Shown here in pieces: positions 43,430 through 50,912 of a stretch of 64,000 bases of DNA (positions are counted from its first letter, which is position 1; every line of letters starts with the position of its first letter). A program made the position numbers and the translations under genes. The notes under the pieces were generated by a model, which was not told the origin of the DNA, did no database searches, and saw only the letters and a list, made by a program, of their open reading frames with translations. The DNA is from CAYQMF01 sp964418595 (GTDB lineage Bacteria > Planctomycetota > UBA1135 > UBA2386), in the NCBI GenBank assembly GCA_964418595.1, contig CAYQMF010000016.1, positions 1 through 64,000 on the forward strand. Reading direction: 5' to 3'.

Positions 43430-44020
43430 CTAGCGGCCCGGCGTCCGACTTGCTCCTCGGGCCAGGGTGTGGAGGCTCGGCCACAGCTCGCGCAGGTCCG
43501 CCGTGAGGCCGTCGCGGACTGCCGGCAGCTCGGCGACCGCCGCATCGAGCGGATGGTCCCGGCGCAGGCGCCGGCGCATCCGGCGCAGGGCGGTCTCGAT
43601 TCCCGCGGGCTCGCGGTAGGAGAGCAGCCACGCCTCGTCGCGCAGGCGCGGGTAGAACGCGGCGAGCGCGGGTGGCATGCCGGGCAGGAGCGGGTCGAGC
43701 GCGGCGTGCACGCGGGCGACGAAGGCTTCGAGCGTTCCGGTCGCGAACTCCTCCCATCGCAACGCCAGCACGTGGTCGTAGAACACGTCGACGAGCACCG
43801 CCCGATAGTGGCGGTGGCGCGGGTCGAGGCGCCGGCGACTGCGCCCGCAGGCGGGATGCGCATCGGTGGTCGCGTCGATCCGGCGGTGCAGTGCGATCGA
43901 CGCCGCGAGCGCCGGATCGATGGTGGGGGGCACGGGCCCCTTCAACACATCGCCGGCCAGCGCCCCGAGCCACCCCGGCGGGGTCGCGGGGGCGAGCCAG
44001 AGGTGCGCGAGCCAGTTCAC
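43430..44020 (-). CDS. Acyl carrier protein phosphodiesterase family protein (AcpH/DUF479)
   Basis: 196 residues. The family pattern is clear: the start MNWLAHLWLA, GALAGDVLKG, HRRIDATTDAHPACGRSRRRL and the metal-site helix RAVLVDVFYDHVLALRWEEF. These give the conserved His/Asp residues expected of AcpH, which removes the 4'-phosphopantetheine group from holo-acyl carrier protein. Length is normal (about 190). Enzymatic activity outside Enterobacteria is only partly tested, so the reaction is inferred from family. It begins three bases after the preceding stop and is part of the minus-strand run. Confidence 0.88.
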   Translation of the reverse strand: MNWLAHLWLAPATPPGWLGALAGDVLKGPVPPTIDPALAASIALHRRIDATTDAHPACGRSRRRLDPRHRHYRAVLVDVFYDHVLALRWEEFATGTLEAFVARVHAALDPLLPGMPPALAAFYPRLRDEAWLLSYREPAGIETALRRMRRRLRRDHPLDAAVAELPAVRDGLTADLRELWPSLHTLARGASRTPGR

Positions 44021-44023
44021 CCT

Positions 44024-44995
44024 TCAGCGCCGGCGCTGGATCGCCTCGACGGCGCGCGGCGCGCCGTGCAGGCGCAGCGCCGCCTCCAGGTACGGGTTGT
44101 CGGCGTCGAGCTTGCGCATCCGCAGCAGGGCTTCGAGCGCCGAGTCCGTGCCCGTCGCGCCGATCGCGACGATCACGTTGCCGCGCGCCTTGGCGGTGCG
44201 CGCCTGCTGCCAGTGCGCCTGCAGGACCTCGGTCGCCGCCTCGCCGTGCAGCTTCACGGCGAACCGTCCCATCGCGCGGTTGAGGCGCTCGTCGTCGAAG
44301 CGGTGCCACGAGATCGCCAGCGCGTCGAGCAGCGCCGGCATGGCCCGCTCCGCGCACACCGTCGCGAGCGCGAGCCGGCGCTCCACGTCGTCGGTCTCCG
44401 CGCTGGCCTTGGCGAGCAACGCCGAGAGGTCGAGCGGATCGAGACGATCGAGCAGGCTCGGTCGGTCGGCGAGCATGAGGGTCGCCTCCGTCGCCGCGGG
44501 CCCGGCCGGACCCAGCGCGGTCTCGACGACGCGGCTGCGCAGCTCCGCCAGCGGCATCGCGTCCGCCGCGAGCACGAGGCGCGCGAAAGTCACGATCGGC
44601 TCGCGGTCCTCGGCGAGTCTCGCCGCGTCGAGCGAGGGATGCGTGCCGGCGTGGCCGTCCATGCGGTAGTACGCGCCGGCCGGCAGACCGAGCCGCTCCG
44701 GGTTCGCAACGGGATGCAGGCAGTAGAGCCGCGTGGCGGCGACGGCCGGACGGTTGTGGTCGGTGAGGTGCTTCCATTCGAGCACCGTCACCACGTCGCC
44801 CGGCGCCCCGCGCAGCGCGAGGCTCACCGTCACGCGGTGCAGGACGAACTGATCGCCGAGCAGGCGCACGCCGACGTGGCGACCCGCCACGATCACGGGC
44901 GACTCGGCGATGCCGGTGCGCAGGTCCTGGGCGCCGAGGGTGCTGGCCAGCAGGGTCACGCAGAGGGCGAGCGATCGCGAGGTCTTCGGCTTCAT
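44024..44995 (-). CDS. Secreted protein of unknown function with helical repeats
   Basis: 323 residues with a signal peptide (about residues 1-22, ending STLGAQ). The first half is mixed strand/helix (VIVAGRHVGVRLLGDQFVLH, VVTVLEWKHLTD). The second half (about 170-320) consists of HEAT-like helices rich in Ala, Leu and Arg (LLAKASAETDDVERRLALAT, LNRAMGRFAVKLHGEAATEV, NVIVAIGATGTDSALEALL). No catalytic motif or known family was recognised. It sits five bases after the metzincin-like lipoprotein and three bases before AcpH, so it is cotranscribed with them. A role as a binding or chaperone-like partner of the upstream protease is speculative. Confidence 0.7.
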   Translation of the reverse strand: MKPKTSRSLALCVTLLASTLGAQDLRTGIAESPVIVAGRHVGVRLLGDQFVLHRVTVSLALRGAPGDVVTVLEWKHLTDHNRPAVAATRLYCLHPVANPERLGLPAGAYYRMDGHAGTHPSLDAARLAEDREPIVTFARLVLAADAMPLAELRSRVVETALGPAGPAATEATLMLADRPSLLDRLDPLDLSALLAKASAETDDVERRLALATVCAERAMPALLDALAISWHRFDDERLNRAMGRFAVKLHGEAATEVLQAHWQQARTAKARGNVIVAIGATGTDSALEALLRMRKLDADNPYLEAALRLHGAPRAVEAIQRRR

Positions 44996-45000
44996 GGCGG

Positions 45001-46770
45001 TCAGCGGTTGTAGAGCACCCGCTCGCGCAGGTAGGCCAGGTTGATGGTGTTGAACGCCGTGGCGCTGCCGGTCGCGAGGTCGAGGTTCACGGCGGGGCTC
45101 ATGACGTTGATCGAGCCGGCGGGGAAGATCGTCGTCGGCATCTTGATGTGCGCCGACGAGGAGTCGGGGAAGTTGGCGGCGTCGCCGCCGTACAGGCCGG
45201 TCGGCATCGCGCCGTTCTTCACGAGGCCCATCGAGTGGCCGACCTCGTGCGCGGTCACCATCGCCACGAAGCGGGCGAGCCGGTTGATCGCGTTGTTGAT
45301 CACGGTGGTGCGGCCGTCGTTGCGCGTGCCGGCCAGCCGCTCCGCGTCGAGGCCATCGCCGCCGGGACCGCCGATGGGGATGTTGCCGAGCTCGGCGCGC
45401 AGCAGGTCGTAGGTGGATCGGAACAGGGTGGTTTGCGGTCCGCGCAGGGCGCTCGTGTTGTCGACCATCGTCAGGACGAACACACCGGTTCGCCGCGAAA
45501 GCCCGTCGTTGCTGCAGTCGTCGTTCTGCGTCTCGTTGTTCGGGTCGAACTGGGCGAGTCCCAACGTGCCGGCTTCCGTCGGCGCGCCGGCGATGCAGAT
45601 GCGCGAGAAGCCGAGGCTGTTGTAGGCGACCGAGGTCTGGCCGTTCGGGAATTGGCCGGGCGACGTGTAGGTGAAGGTCACGTTCACGCCGGAGAAGAAC
45701 GTCGCGAGATCCTGCAGGACCCTGGCCTGGAACAGGGCGGTCACGGTGGCATTGATCGCCGTGTTGCCACCGAACAGGCCGACGAACGGGAACAGCTCGA
45801 AGACGTCGGGCGTGCCGTTGCCGCCGGCGGTGACGGTGACCGAGTAGCGGTCGCCGCTGGTGTTGACGAGTGTGTAGGCGTCGACGTCGCGGCTGAGGTC
45901 GAGGAACCACACCTGGGTGGCGTTCACGTTCGTCTCGAATGGGCGGATCGCGTCGTTGAGCTGCGTCGCCTGGCCGGTGAACGTGCGCGGCGCGCTGACC
46001 ATGCCGGTCGTGTCGCGGACGTACGCCGTCAGCGTGAAGAGGCCGGCAGGGAACGACATCGTCGCCGGCACCAGATAGCTGGTTGCGGCGCCGGTGGTGC
46101 TCGCGACGGTGAGGCTCGACCGCAGGTCGTTGCCGGCGGCGACCGATTGTCCGCCAACGGTGACGTTCACGTTCGTCGTGAGGACCGTGCCCGCCGCGTC
46201 GATCGCCGACGTGGCGTCCGCGTGTTCGAGGTCGATGGTGAAGCCGCTCTGCGGCACCTGTAGCGAGCCGCCTGCCGTGCCGTTGCCATTGGTCAGGTCG
46301 TCGACGCCGCTCAGCGTCAGCCGGCTCAGCACGGGGTCGTCGCCGTCGCCGCGCACGATGGTGACCGCGGTGCCCGCCGCGGCGCGGTTGCCCGCGCGAT
46401 CGGCGATCACGTCGTTGTTCGGGCCCAGCGTGATCGTCGTCGTCCCGGCGATGAGGGTCACGCCGGCGCCGAGCGTCACGCCCACGACCCGGGCGTTCAC
46501 CAGCACCGGCGCGGATCCGATCGTCCCCAGCGTCGCGCCGGTCGGGAGCGCCACGTCGGCGTCGGTGAGCAGCTTCCCGCTCACGAGCACGATGTCCTCA
46601 CTGAAGAAAAACCGCAGGCTGTCTCCGGCCGCTGGCACCGCGCCGGCGCTGACGACGGTCGCGCCGAGCAGGGTCGGCGGAACCGTGTCGTTGTTGCTGC
46701 GCCGGCCGCCGCCGCAGGCGGCGAGCGTGAACAGGCCGATCAGGCCGTGGGGGAGCAGGCGCAGGGACAT
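45001..46770 (-). CDS. Metzincin-like putative metalloprotease lipoprotein
   Basis: 589 residues. A lipoprotein signal ends in the lipobox FTLAAC (Cys19). An Ig-like/Big domain region with Thr/Gly/Val-rich strands covers about 28-270, then a C-terminal protease-like domain. The zinc motif is HEVGHSMG (His508, Glu509, His512), and a Met-turn-like INVMSP occurs about 45 residues later. The third metzincin zinc ligand, expected at position 518, is Lys in this sequence, so zinc binding is altered or another residue replaces it. It is the first gene of a six-gene run. The ATG at 46770 was preferred over one at 46815 because it gives the lipoprotein signal. Confidence 0.8.
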   Translation of the reverse strand: MSLRLLPHGLIGLFTLAACGGGRRSNNDTVPPTLLGATVVSAGAVPAAGDSLRFFFSEDIVLVSGKLLTDADVALPTGATLGTIGSAPVLVNARVVGVTLGAGVTLIAGTTTITLGPNNDVIADRAGNRAAAGTAVTIVRGDGDDPVLSRLTLSGVDDLTNGNGTAGGSLQVPQSGFTIDLEHADATSAIDAAGTVLTTNVNVTVGGQSVAAGNDLRSSLTVASTTGAATSYLVPATMSFPAGLFTLTAYVRDTTGMVSAPRTFTGQATQLNDAIRPFETNVNATQVWFLDLSRDVDAYTLVNTSGDRYSVTVTAGGNGTPDVFELFPFVGLFGGNTAINATVTALFQARVLQDLATFFSGVNVTFTYTSPGQFPNGQTSVAYNSLGFSRICIAGAPTEAGTLGLAQFDPNNETQNDDCSNDGLSRRTGVFVLTMVDNTSALRGPQTTLFRSTYDLLRAELGNIPIGGPGGDGLDAERLAGTRNDGRTTVINNAINRLARFVAMVTAHEVGHSMGLVKNGAMPTGLYGGDAANFPDSSSAHIKMPTTIFPAGSINVMSPAVNLDLATGSATAFNTINLAYLRERVLYNR

Positions 46771-47041
46771 GGCGGCGTTCGTGCGGTGGGAAGGGGGTGT
46801 CCGCAACTTGATCATCGACGCATCGGCGCGGCCAGTTGAGTCTGCCGCTGCGTGGGCCGGACTGCCGCGTTCCGCACCGCGCCGCGGGTGTCAGAGCGGG
46901 ATGGCGTGGATCTGCCGAAGCGAACGACGCCGCGGCTTCACCCGACCTGGCGAGACCGCCGTATCTCAACTCGCTGCATGGTGATACCGAAAAGGCTCCG
47001 GGAGACGGGACCGGCTCCCTCGCAACCTTGAGTCAGCAACC
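46771..47041. other. Promoter region between metzincin-like gene and atypical kinase
   Basis: The 271-base gap separates divergent genes and must hold both promoters. No consensus -35/-10 pair, strong hairpin or riboswitch-like pattern was recognised. The last 60 bases before the kinase ATG are less G+C-rich than the rest. Confidence 0.35.
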
Positions 47042-47971
47042 ATGATGAAGATCGCGGTCGGGGAAGTGGTCCAGGGCTACCGGGTGCTCCGGTTCCTGGG
47101 CCGGGGAGGGTTCACCTCCGTGTATCTCGCCGAGCACGAGGGGACCGGAGACAAGGTCGCCCTCAAGGTCGGCGGTCACTCCGGGGGCGGTCGTCAGGTG
47201 ACGCGCCTCCTCGAGATCAGCGGGCGGCGCGTGCCGGAGGGGATCAGCCCCGACGAGTTGCCGGCGGAGGCGGTGTTCCTCAGCGGGCAGGAGGCGCGCA
47301 TCGACCTCTTCGACGGCGACGAGGTGCAGCGCATGCTGCAAGTCGAGGCCGAGCTGCTCGGGCGCAACCAGAATCCGACCCTCGTCGAGCTGAAGGACCA
47401 GCTCACCATCGACGGTCGCCCGGTGCTCGTGCTCGAGTACGTGCGCGGCAAGACCCTGCGCGAGAAGATCCGCAGCCTCGAGGGGATCCACCTCAACTGG
47501 TTCCTGGCCATCGTGCGCGCACTCCTCGTCATGCAGGAGGCGGGCACCCTCGACTACCACGGCGACCTCAAGCCGGAGAACGTGATCGTCAAGCCCAGCG
47601 GCAAGGTGGTGCTCATCGACCCGGGCATGCGCACGCCGAAGGGCGACGTGTTGACCACGACGCCCCACTACAACCCGCTCCTGCTCACCGACGCCAAGGC
47701 CGACGTGATGGCGATCGGGATCATGATCTACGAGATCCTCACCGGGACGCTGCCCTTCGACGACGTGCCCTGGGAGTTCGCGGGCCGGCGCAGCGGCGGA
47801 GAGACGACGCGGCTGTCGCTGTCGTTCTTCTTCAGCTACTGCCCGCCGCAGACCTTGAATCCCAAGACGCCGCCGGAGCTGGAGCGGATCATCTACCGCT
47901 GCATCACCGTGCCCACCTACGGGCTCGTCGAGCTGCGCGCCGACCTCGAGGAGTTCATCGGCAAGGCGTGA
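47042..47971 (+). CDS. Atypical Ser/Thr protein kinase-like protein
   Basis: 309 residues, essentially a kinase domain alone with no transmembrane segment. The glycine loop is GRGGFTSV (20-27) and the ATP-binding Lys is Lys42. A 45-residue insert (about 44-95) precedes the helix-C region, where Glu102 is a candidate partner. The catalytic loop is HGDLKPEN (173-180) instead of HRDLKPEN, and the metal loop is DPG (193-195) instead of DFG. The catalytic Asp and Asn are retained, so activity is possible, but regulation by the HRD Arg is lost. It is cytoplasmic and unlike the receptor-like kinase at 25248. Its 3' end overlaps the convergent ATP-grasp gene by 17 bases. Confidence 0.85.
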   Translation: MMKIAVGEVVQGYRVLRFLGRGGFTSVYLAEHEGTGDKVALKVGGHSGGGRQVTRLLEISGRRVPEGISPDELPAEAVFLSGQEARIDLFDGDEVQRMLQVEAELLGRNQNPTLVELKDQLTIDGRPVLVLEYVRGKTLREKIRSLEGIHLNWFLAIVRALLVMQEAGTLDYHGDLKPENVIVKPSGKVVLIDPGMRTPKGDVLTTTPHYNPLLLTDAKADVMAIGIMIYEILTGTLPFDDVPWEFAGRRSGGETTRLSLSFFFSYCPPQTLNPKTPPELERIIYRCITVPTYGLVELRADLEEFIGKA

Positions 47972-49421
47972 GGCGGGCCGGGGCCGGCTGCACCGGCCAG
48001 CCGAGCAGGCCGCACGCGTGGCGGTAGCGCCGTTCCAGATCGGCCTCGTCGTCGCCGTGCAGGTTCAACGTCCCGTAGCGATGGCTGCCGAGCCAGCGCA
48101 GCTCGCTGCGCAGCGCGGCGCCCCGGCTGCGGAACGCGAACAGGATCGCATCGGGGAATGCCGCCAGCAGGCGCGCGCGCGCCGTGGCGTCAGGCGACCT
48201 CGGCGTCCTGCCGTCGAAGGTGCGGAACACGAAGCTCGCGGCGATCCCGCCGCGCTTCAAACGCCGGGGCAGGTGCGCCGGATCGCGCCCCAGTGCGAGT
48301 TCGATCGAGATCGCGTAGGGATCGACGCCCTCGACGCGGTCGTACAGATCCGCGAGCTGTGAGCCGAGCCGTGGGTTGACCTCGATCACGGTGATGGCTC
48401 CGGTCGCCTGGTCGTGGAAGAACTCGAGGTTGAAGAGGCCGTGCGTGAAGCCGACGGCGCGCAGGAACCGCTCCGCGATCGCGAGGGCCTTGGCTTGCGC
48501 AGCGAGTGGCAGCGGCGAAGGGTAAGTGAACCGGACGAACGCTTGGGTGCCCGGGTACATCTCCTCGGCGGTGACGCCGATCGCGTGCGCGCGCCCAGCG
48601 AACATGAAGCCGTCGAGGTTGTACTGCGACCAGGTGCAGAACGGCTCGGCGAGGAGGTTCGACCCGCGGACGTCGGTGCCGAGGTGTGCGCGCGCCGAGC
48701 GGTCGAACGAGCGCAGCAGCGCCGCGATGACCATCCGCTCGCCCAGACGGAGGCGACGGTGCGCGAGCAGTTCCTCGCGCCGATCGATGCGGCGGGCGAG
48801 GATCGAGAAGGTGCCGCGCACCGGCTTGACGAACCACGGCAACGGCAGGTCGACGGCCGCGAGGTTCCCGGTTGCGCCGGGCAGCAGCCGGAACGCGGGC
48901 GTCGCCTCCGGCGCGACCCTGGCGAGCACCTGACGGGCGTGCAGCTTGTGCTGGCACGCGAGGATCGCGGCGGGCGCGGTGCCCGGAAGGCCGAGCGCCG
49001 CCGCGATCAAGGCGGCGGTCAGCGTACCGACATGCTCGTGGTGCGAGACGACCCCGTCGATCCTCCCGTGCCGCGCGGCCAGCGCCTTCGCGGTCCGCTC
49101 CGCATCGAACCGGAACGTGCGCAGGATGCCCAGCGGCGAGCAGACATCGAAGCCCACGCGTACGTAGTGCGGGTGTGGCGTGAGCCGCGCGAAGCCGGCT
49201 TCGTCCCAGGCCTGCGCGAACGGCAGCAGGACGGTCGCGTCGCCGCGTGCCACCGCCCGGTCAGAGGCCGAAGTCGTGCGCAGAGCTGACCCGCTTGTCG
49301 TTGGGAAGGGCCCCTTGGTGACCGGCACCGTCGGCCGGCAACGGCGGCGAACCTCGACGTCATGGACGGATTCGTCCAGGTCGTAGGCGGCGCCCGCGGC
49401 GCGGGGACGGGGCGGAGGCAT
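47955..49421 (-). CDS. ATP-grasp domain protein
   Basis: 488 residues from an ATG at 49421; a GTG at 49253 would remove a 56-residue polar N-terminus and also fits, so the start is open. The ATP-grasp fold is visible: a pre-ATP-grasp domain (LLPFAQAWDEAGFARLTPHP to LPGTAPAAILACQHKLHARQ), the ATP-binding LPWFVKPVRGTFSI, and the metal-binding EFFHDQATGAITVIEVNPRL, where Glu and Asn coordinate magnesium. A C-terminal domain of about 110 residues follows. It should ligate a carboxylate to an amine or thiol through an acyl-phosphate; the substrate is unknown. It diverges from the TPR lipoprotein across 98 bases. Confidence 0.85.
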   Translation of the reverse strand: MPPPRPRAAGAAYDLDESVHDVEVRRRCRPTVPVTKGPFPTTSGSALRTTSASDRAVARGDATVLLPFAQAWDEAGFARLTPHPHYVRVGFDVCSPLGILRTFRFDAERTAKALAARHGRIDGVVSHHEHVGTLTAALIAAALGLPGTAPAAILACQHKLHARQVLARVAPEATPAFRLLPGATGNLAAVDLPLPWFVKPVRGTFSILARRIDRREELLAHRRLRLGERMVIAALLRSFDRSARAHLGTDVRGSNLLAEPFCTWSQYNLDGFMFAGRAHAIGVTAEEMYPGTQAFVRFTYPSPLPLAAQAKALAIAERFLRAVGFTHGLFNLEFFHDQATGAITVIEVNPRLGSQLADLYDRVEGVDPYAISIELALGRDPAHLPRRLKRGGIAASFVFRTFDGRTPRSPDATARARLLAAFPDAILFAFRSRGAALRSELRWLGSHRYGTLNLHGDDEADLERRYRHACGLLGWPVQPAPARLTPCR

Positions 49422-49519
49422 GTGGGAAGATTGTGGCCCGGTGGAAGTCGAAGGCCCATCATTCTGCCCGACTCGTCCGCCGCCACAACGCCGGGCGGGC
49501 CTTGCCACACCGCTCGCGG

Positions 49520-50842
49520 ATGAGACCACACGCTACCTCGATCGCCGCCGTCTGCCTCGTCGTCTTGAGCTTGCCGGGCTGTGGGGCCGTCTCCGGCGAG
49601 CGCGCCCGTGCCCAGGAGCTGCTGGAGCACGGCGACATCGCCCAGGCCTACTGGGTCCTGACCGACTACTGCACGCGCAACCCCGACGATCTCGACGCGC
49701 GCCAACAGCTCAACCGGATGCGGGTGCCGTTCCACATCACCCAGGGGCAGAACAAGGTCTTCGTCGACGACGACTGGGGGGCGGTCGAGGAGTTCGAGCG
49801 GGTCCTCCTGGTGGAGCCGACCAACACGGTCGCCAAGGAGTGGCGGCAGAAGGCGCTGCTCAAGCTGGCGGAGCGCGAGACGGTGCTGGGCGACGACGCG
49901 CGGGCCCGCGGCAAGCTGGAGGAAGCGCTCGCGCACTACCAGAAAGCGATGGGCTACGTGCCGGAGTTTCCCGACGCGGCGCGCGGCTCCCGTCTCGTGA
50001 ACGGCGTGTTCGACGCCCGGCGCGCCAAGGGACAGGACAACTACCTGCGCGGCGTGCGCGCCGGAGCAGCCGGCCTCTTCGAACAGGCGGCCTACCACCT
50101 GCAGATCGCGCTCGCTGCCGACCCATCGCTCGATCCGGCCCGCGAGCGTGAGCACCTCGCCCGACGTCATCTCGCCGAGGCGCGTCTGATGGCCGGTCGC
50201 ACCGCGGAGGAGCGCGGCTGGTACTCCAGCGCGCTGCGCGAGTACCGTGCCGTCGCCGCGGACTTCCCCACCCTCGACCCGCAGATCGAGACCCGCATCG
50301 CGTTCGTCGAGCGCGAGGCAGAAGTTGCCAGGAAGGTCGACGAGGCGCTGGCCTTCCTGCACAGGAAGGAGTTCGTGCCGGCGCGGGAGCTCCTGGAGTC
50401 CGCGTACGAGCGGTCCGCGGCGCAGCGCGCCACGATCTCCACACACCTCCTCGCCCTGCGCGAGGCCGACCTCGAGCAGCGCTACGGCGCGGCGCTCGAT
50501 CTCGAGCTCGAATACCGCCACGTCGACGCGCTCGCCGCGTTCGAGGCGATCGACGCCGGTTGGCCCGGCCAGCTCGACGTGCGCACGCGGATCCACAACT
50601 TGAAGACCGCGATCGACCTCGCCCGCGGCGCGGTCACGCGTGCGGAGGCCGCGGAGGCCGCGGGCCAGCTCGACATCGCGCTCGACGCCTACCGCGAGGC
50701 GCTCACGTATGCGCCCGCGTTCGGCGACGTGCCGGCCCGCGTCGAGGCGCTGCGCAAGAGGATCGCCGACCAGCAGCGTGCGGGGACCGGCGAGGCGAAG
50801 CCCGAACAGGCGAAGGTCGACAGCCCCAAGACGGACGGCTGA
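49520..50842 (+). CDS. TPR-repeat lipoprotein
   Basis: 440 residues. A lipoprotein signal ends in LSLPGC (Cys near residue 20). The mature protein is almost entirely helical, with TPR-type pairs (AQELLEHGDIAQAYWVLTDY, LEEALAHYQKAMGYVPEFPD, GWYSSALREYRAVAADFPTL, LDIALDAYREALTYAPAFGD). It is probably an outer- or inner-membrane-anchored scaffold in the periplasm. The ATG at 49520 places the lipobox correctly; an earlier ATG at 49433 does not. The histidine kinase gene follows after 70 bases on the same strand, and a sensing partnership is plausible but unproven. Confidence 0.85.
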   Translation: MRPHATSIAAVCLVVLSLPGCGAVSGERARAQELLEHGDIAQAYWVLTDYCTRNPDDLDARQQLNRMRVPFHITQGQNKVFVDDDWGAVEEFERVLLVEPTNTVAKEWRQKALLKLAERETVLGDDARARGKLEEALAHYQKAMGYVPEFPDAARGSRLVNGVFDARRAKGQDNYLRGVRAGAAGLFEQAAYHLQIALAADPSLDPAREREHLARRHLAEARLMAGRTAEERGWYSSALREYRAVAADFPTLDPQIETRIAFVEREAEVARKVDEALAFLHRKEFVPARELLESAYERSAAQRATISTHLLALREADLEQRYGAALDLELEYRHVDALAAFEAIDAGWPGQLDVRTRIHNLKTAIDLARGAVTRAEAAEAAGQLDIALDAYREALTYAPAFGDVPARVEALRKRIADQQRAGTGEAKPEQAKVDSPKTDG

Positions 50843-50912
50843 AGCCCTCGTCGGGCACGACGCTCACTCACGACGCGAGCGCGAGCCGCGCTCGGGCCTA
50901 CACTCGTCGGGC

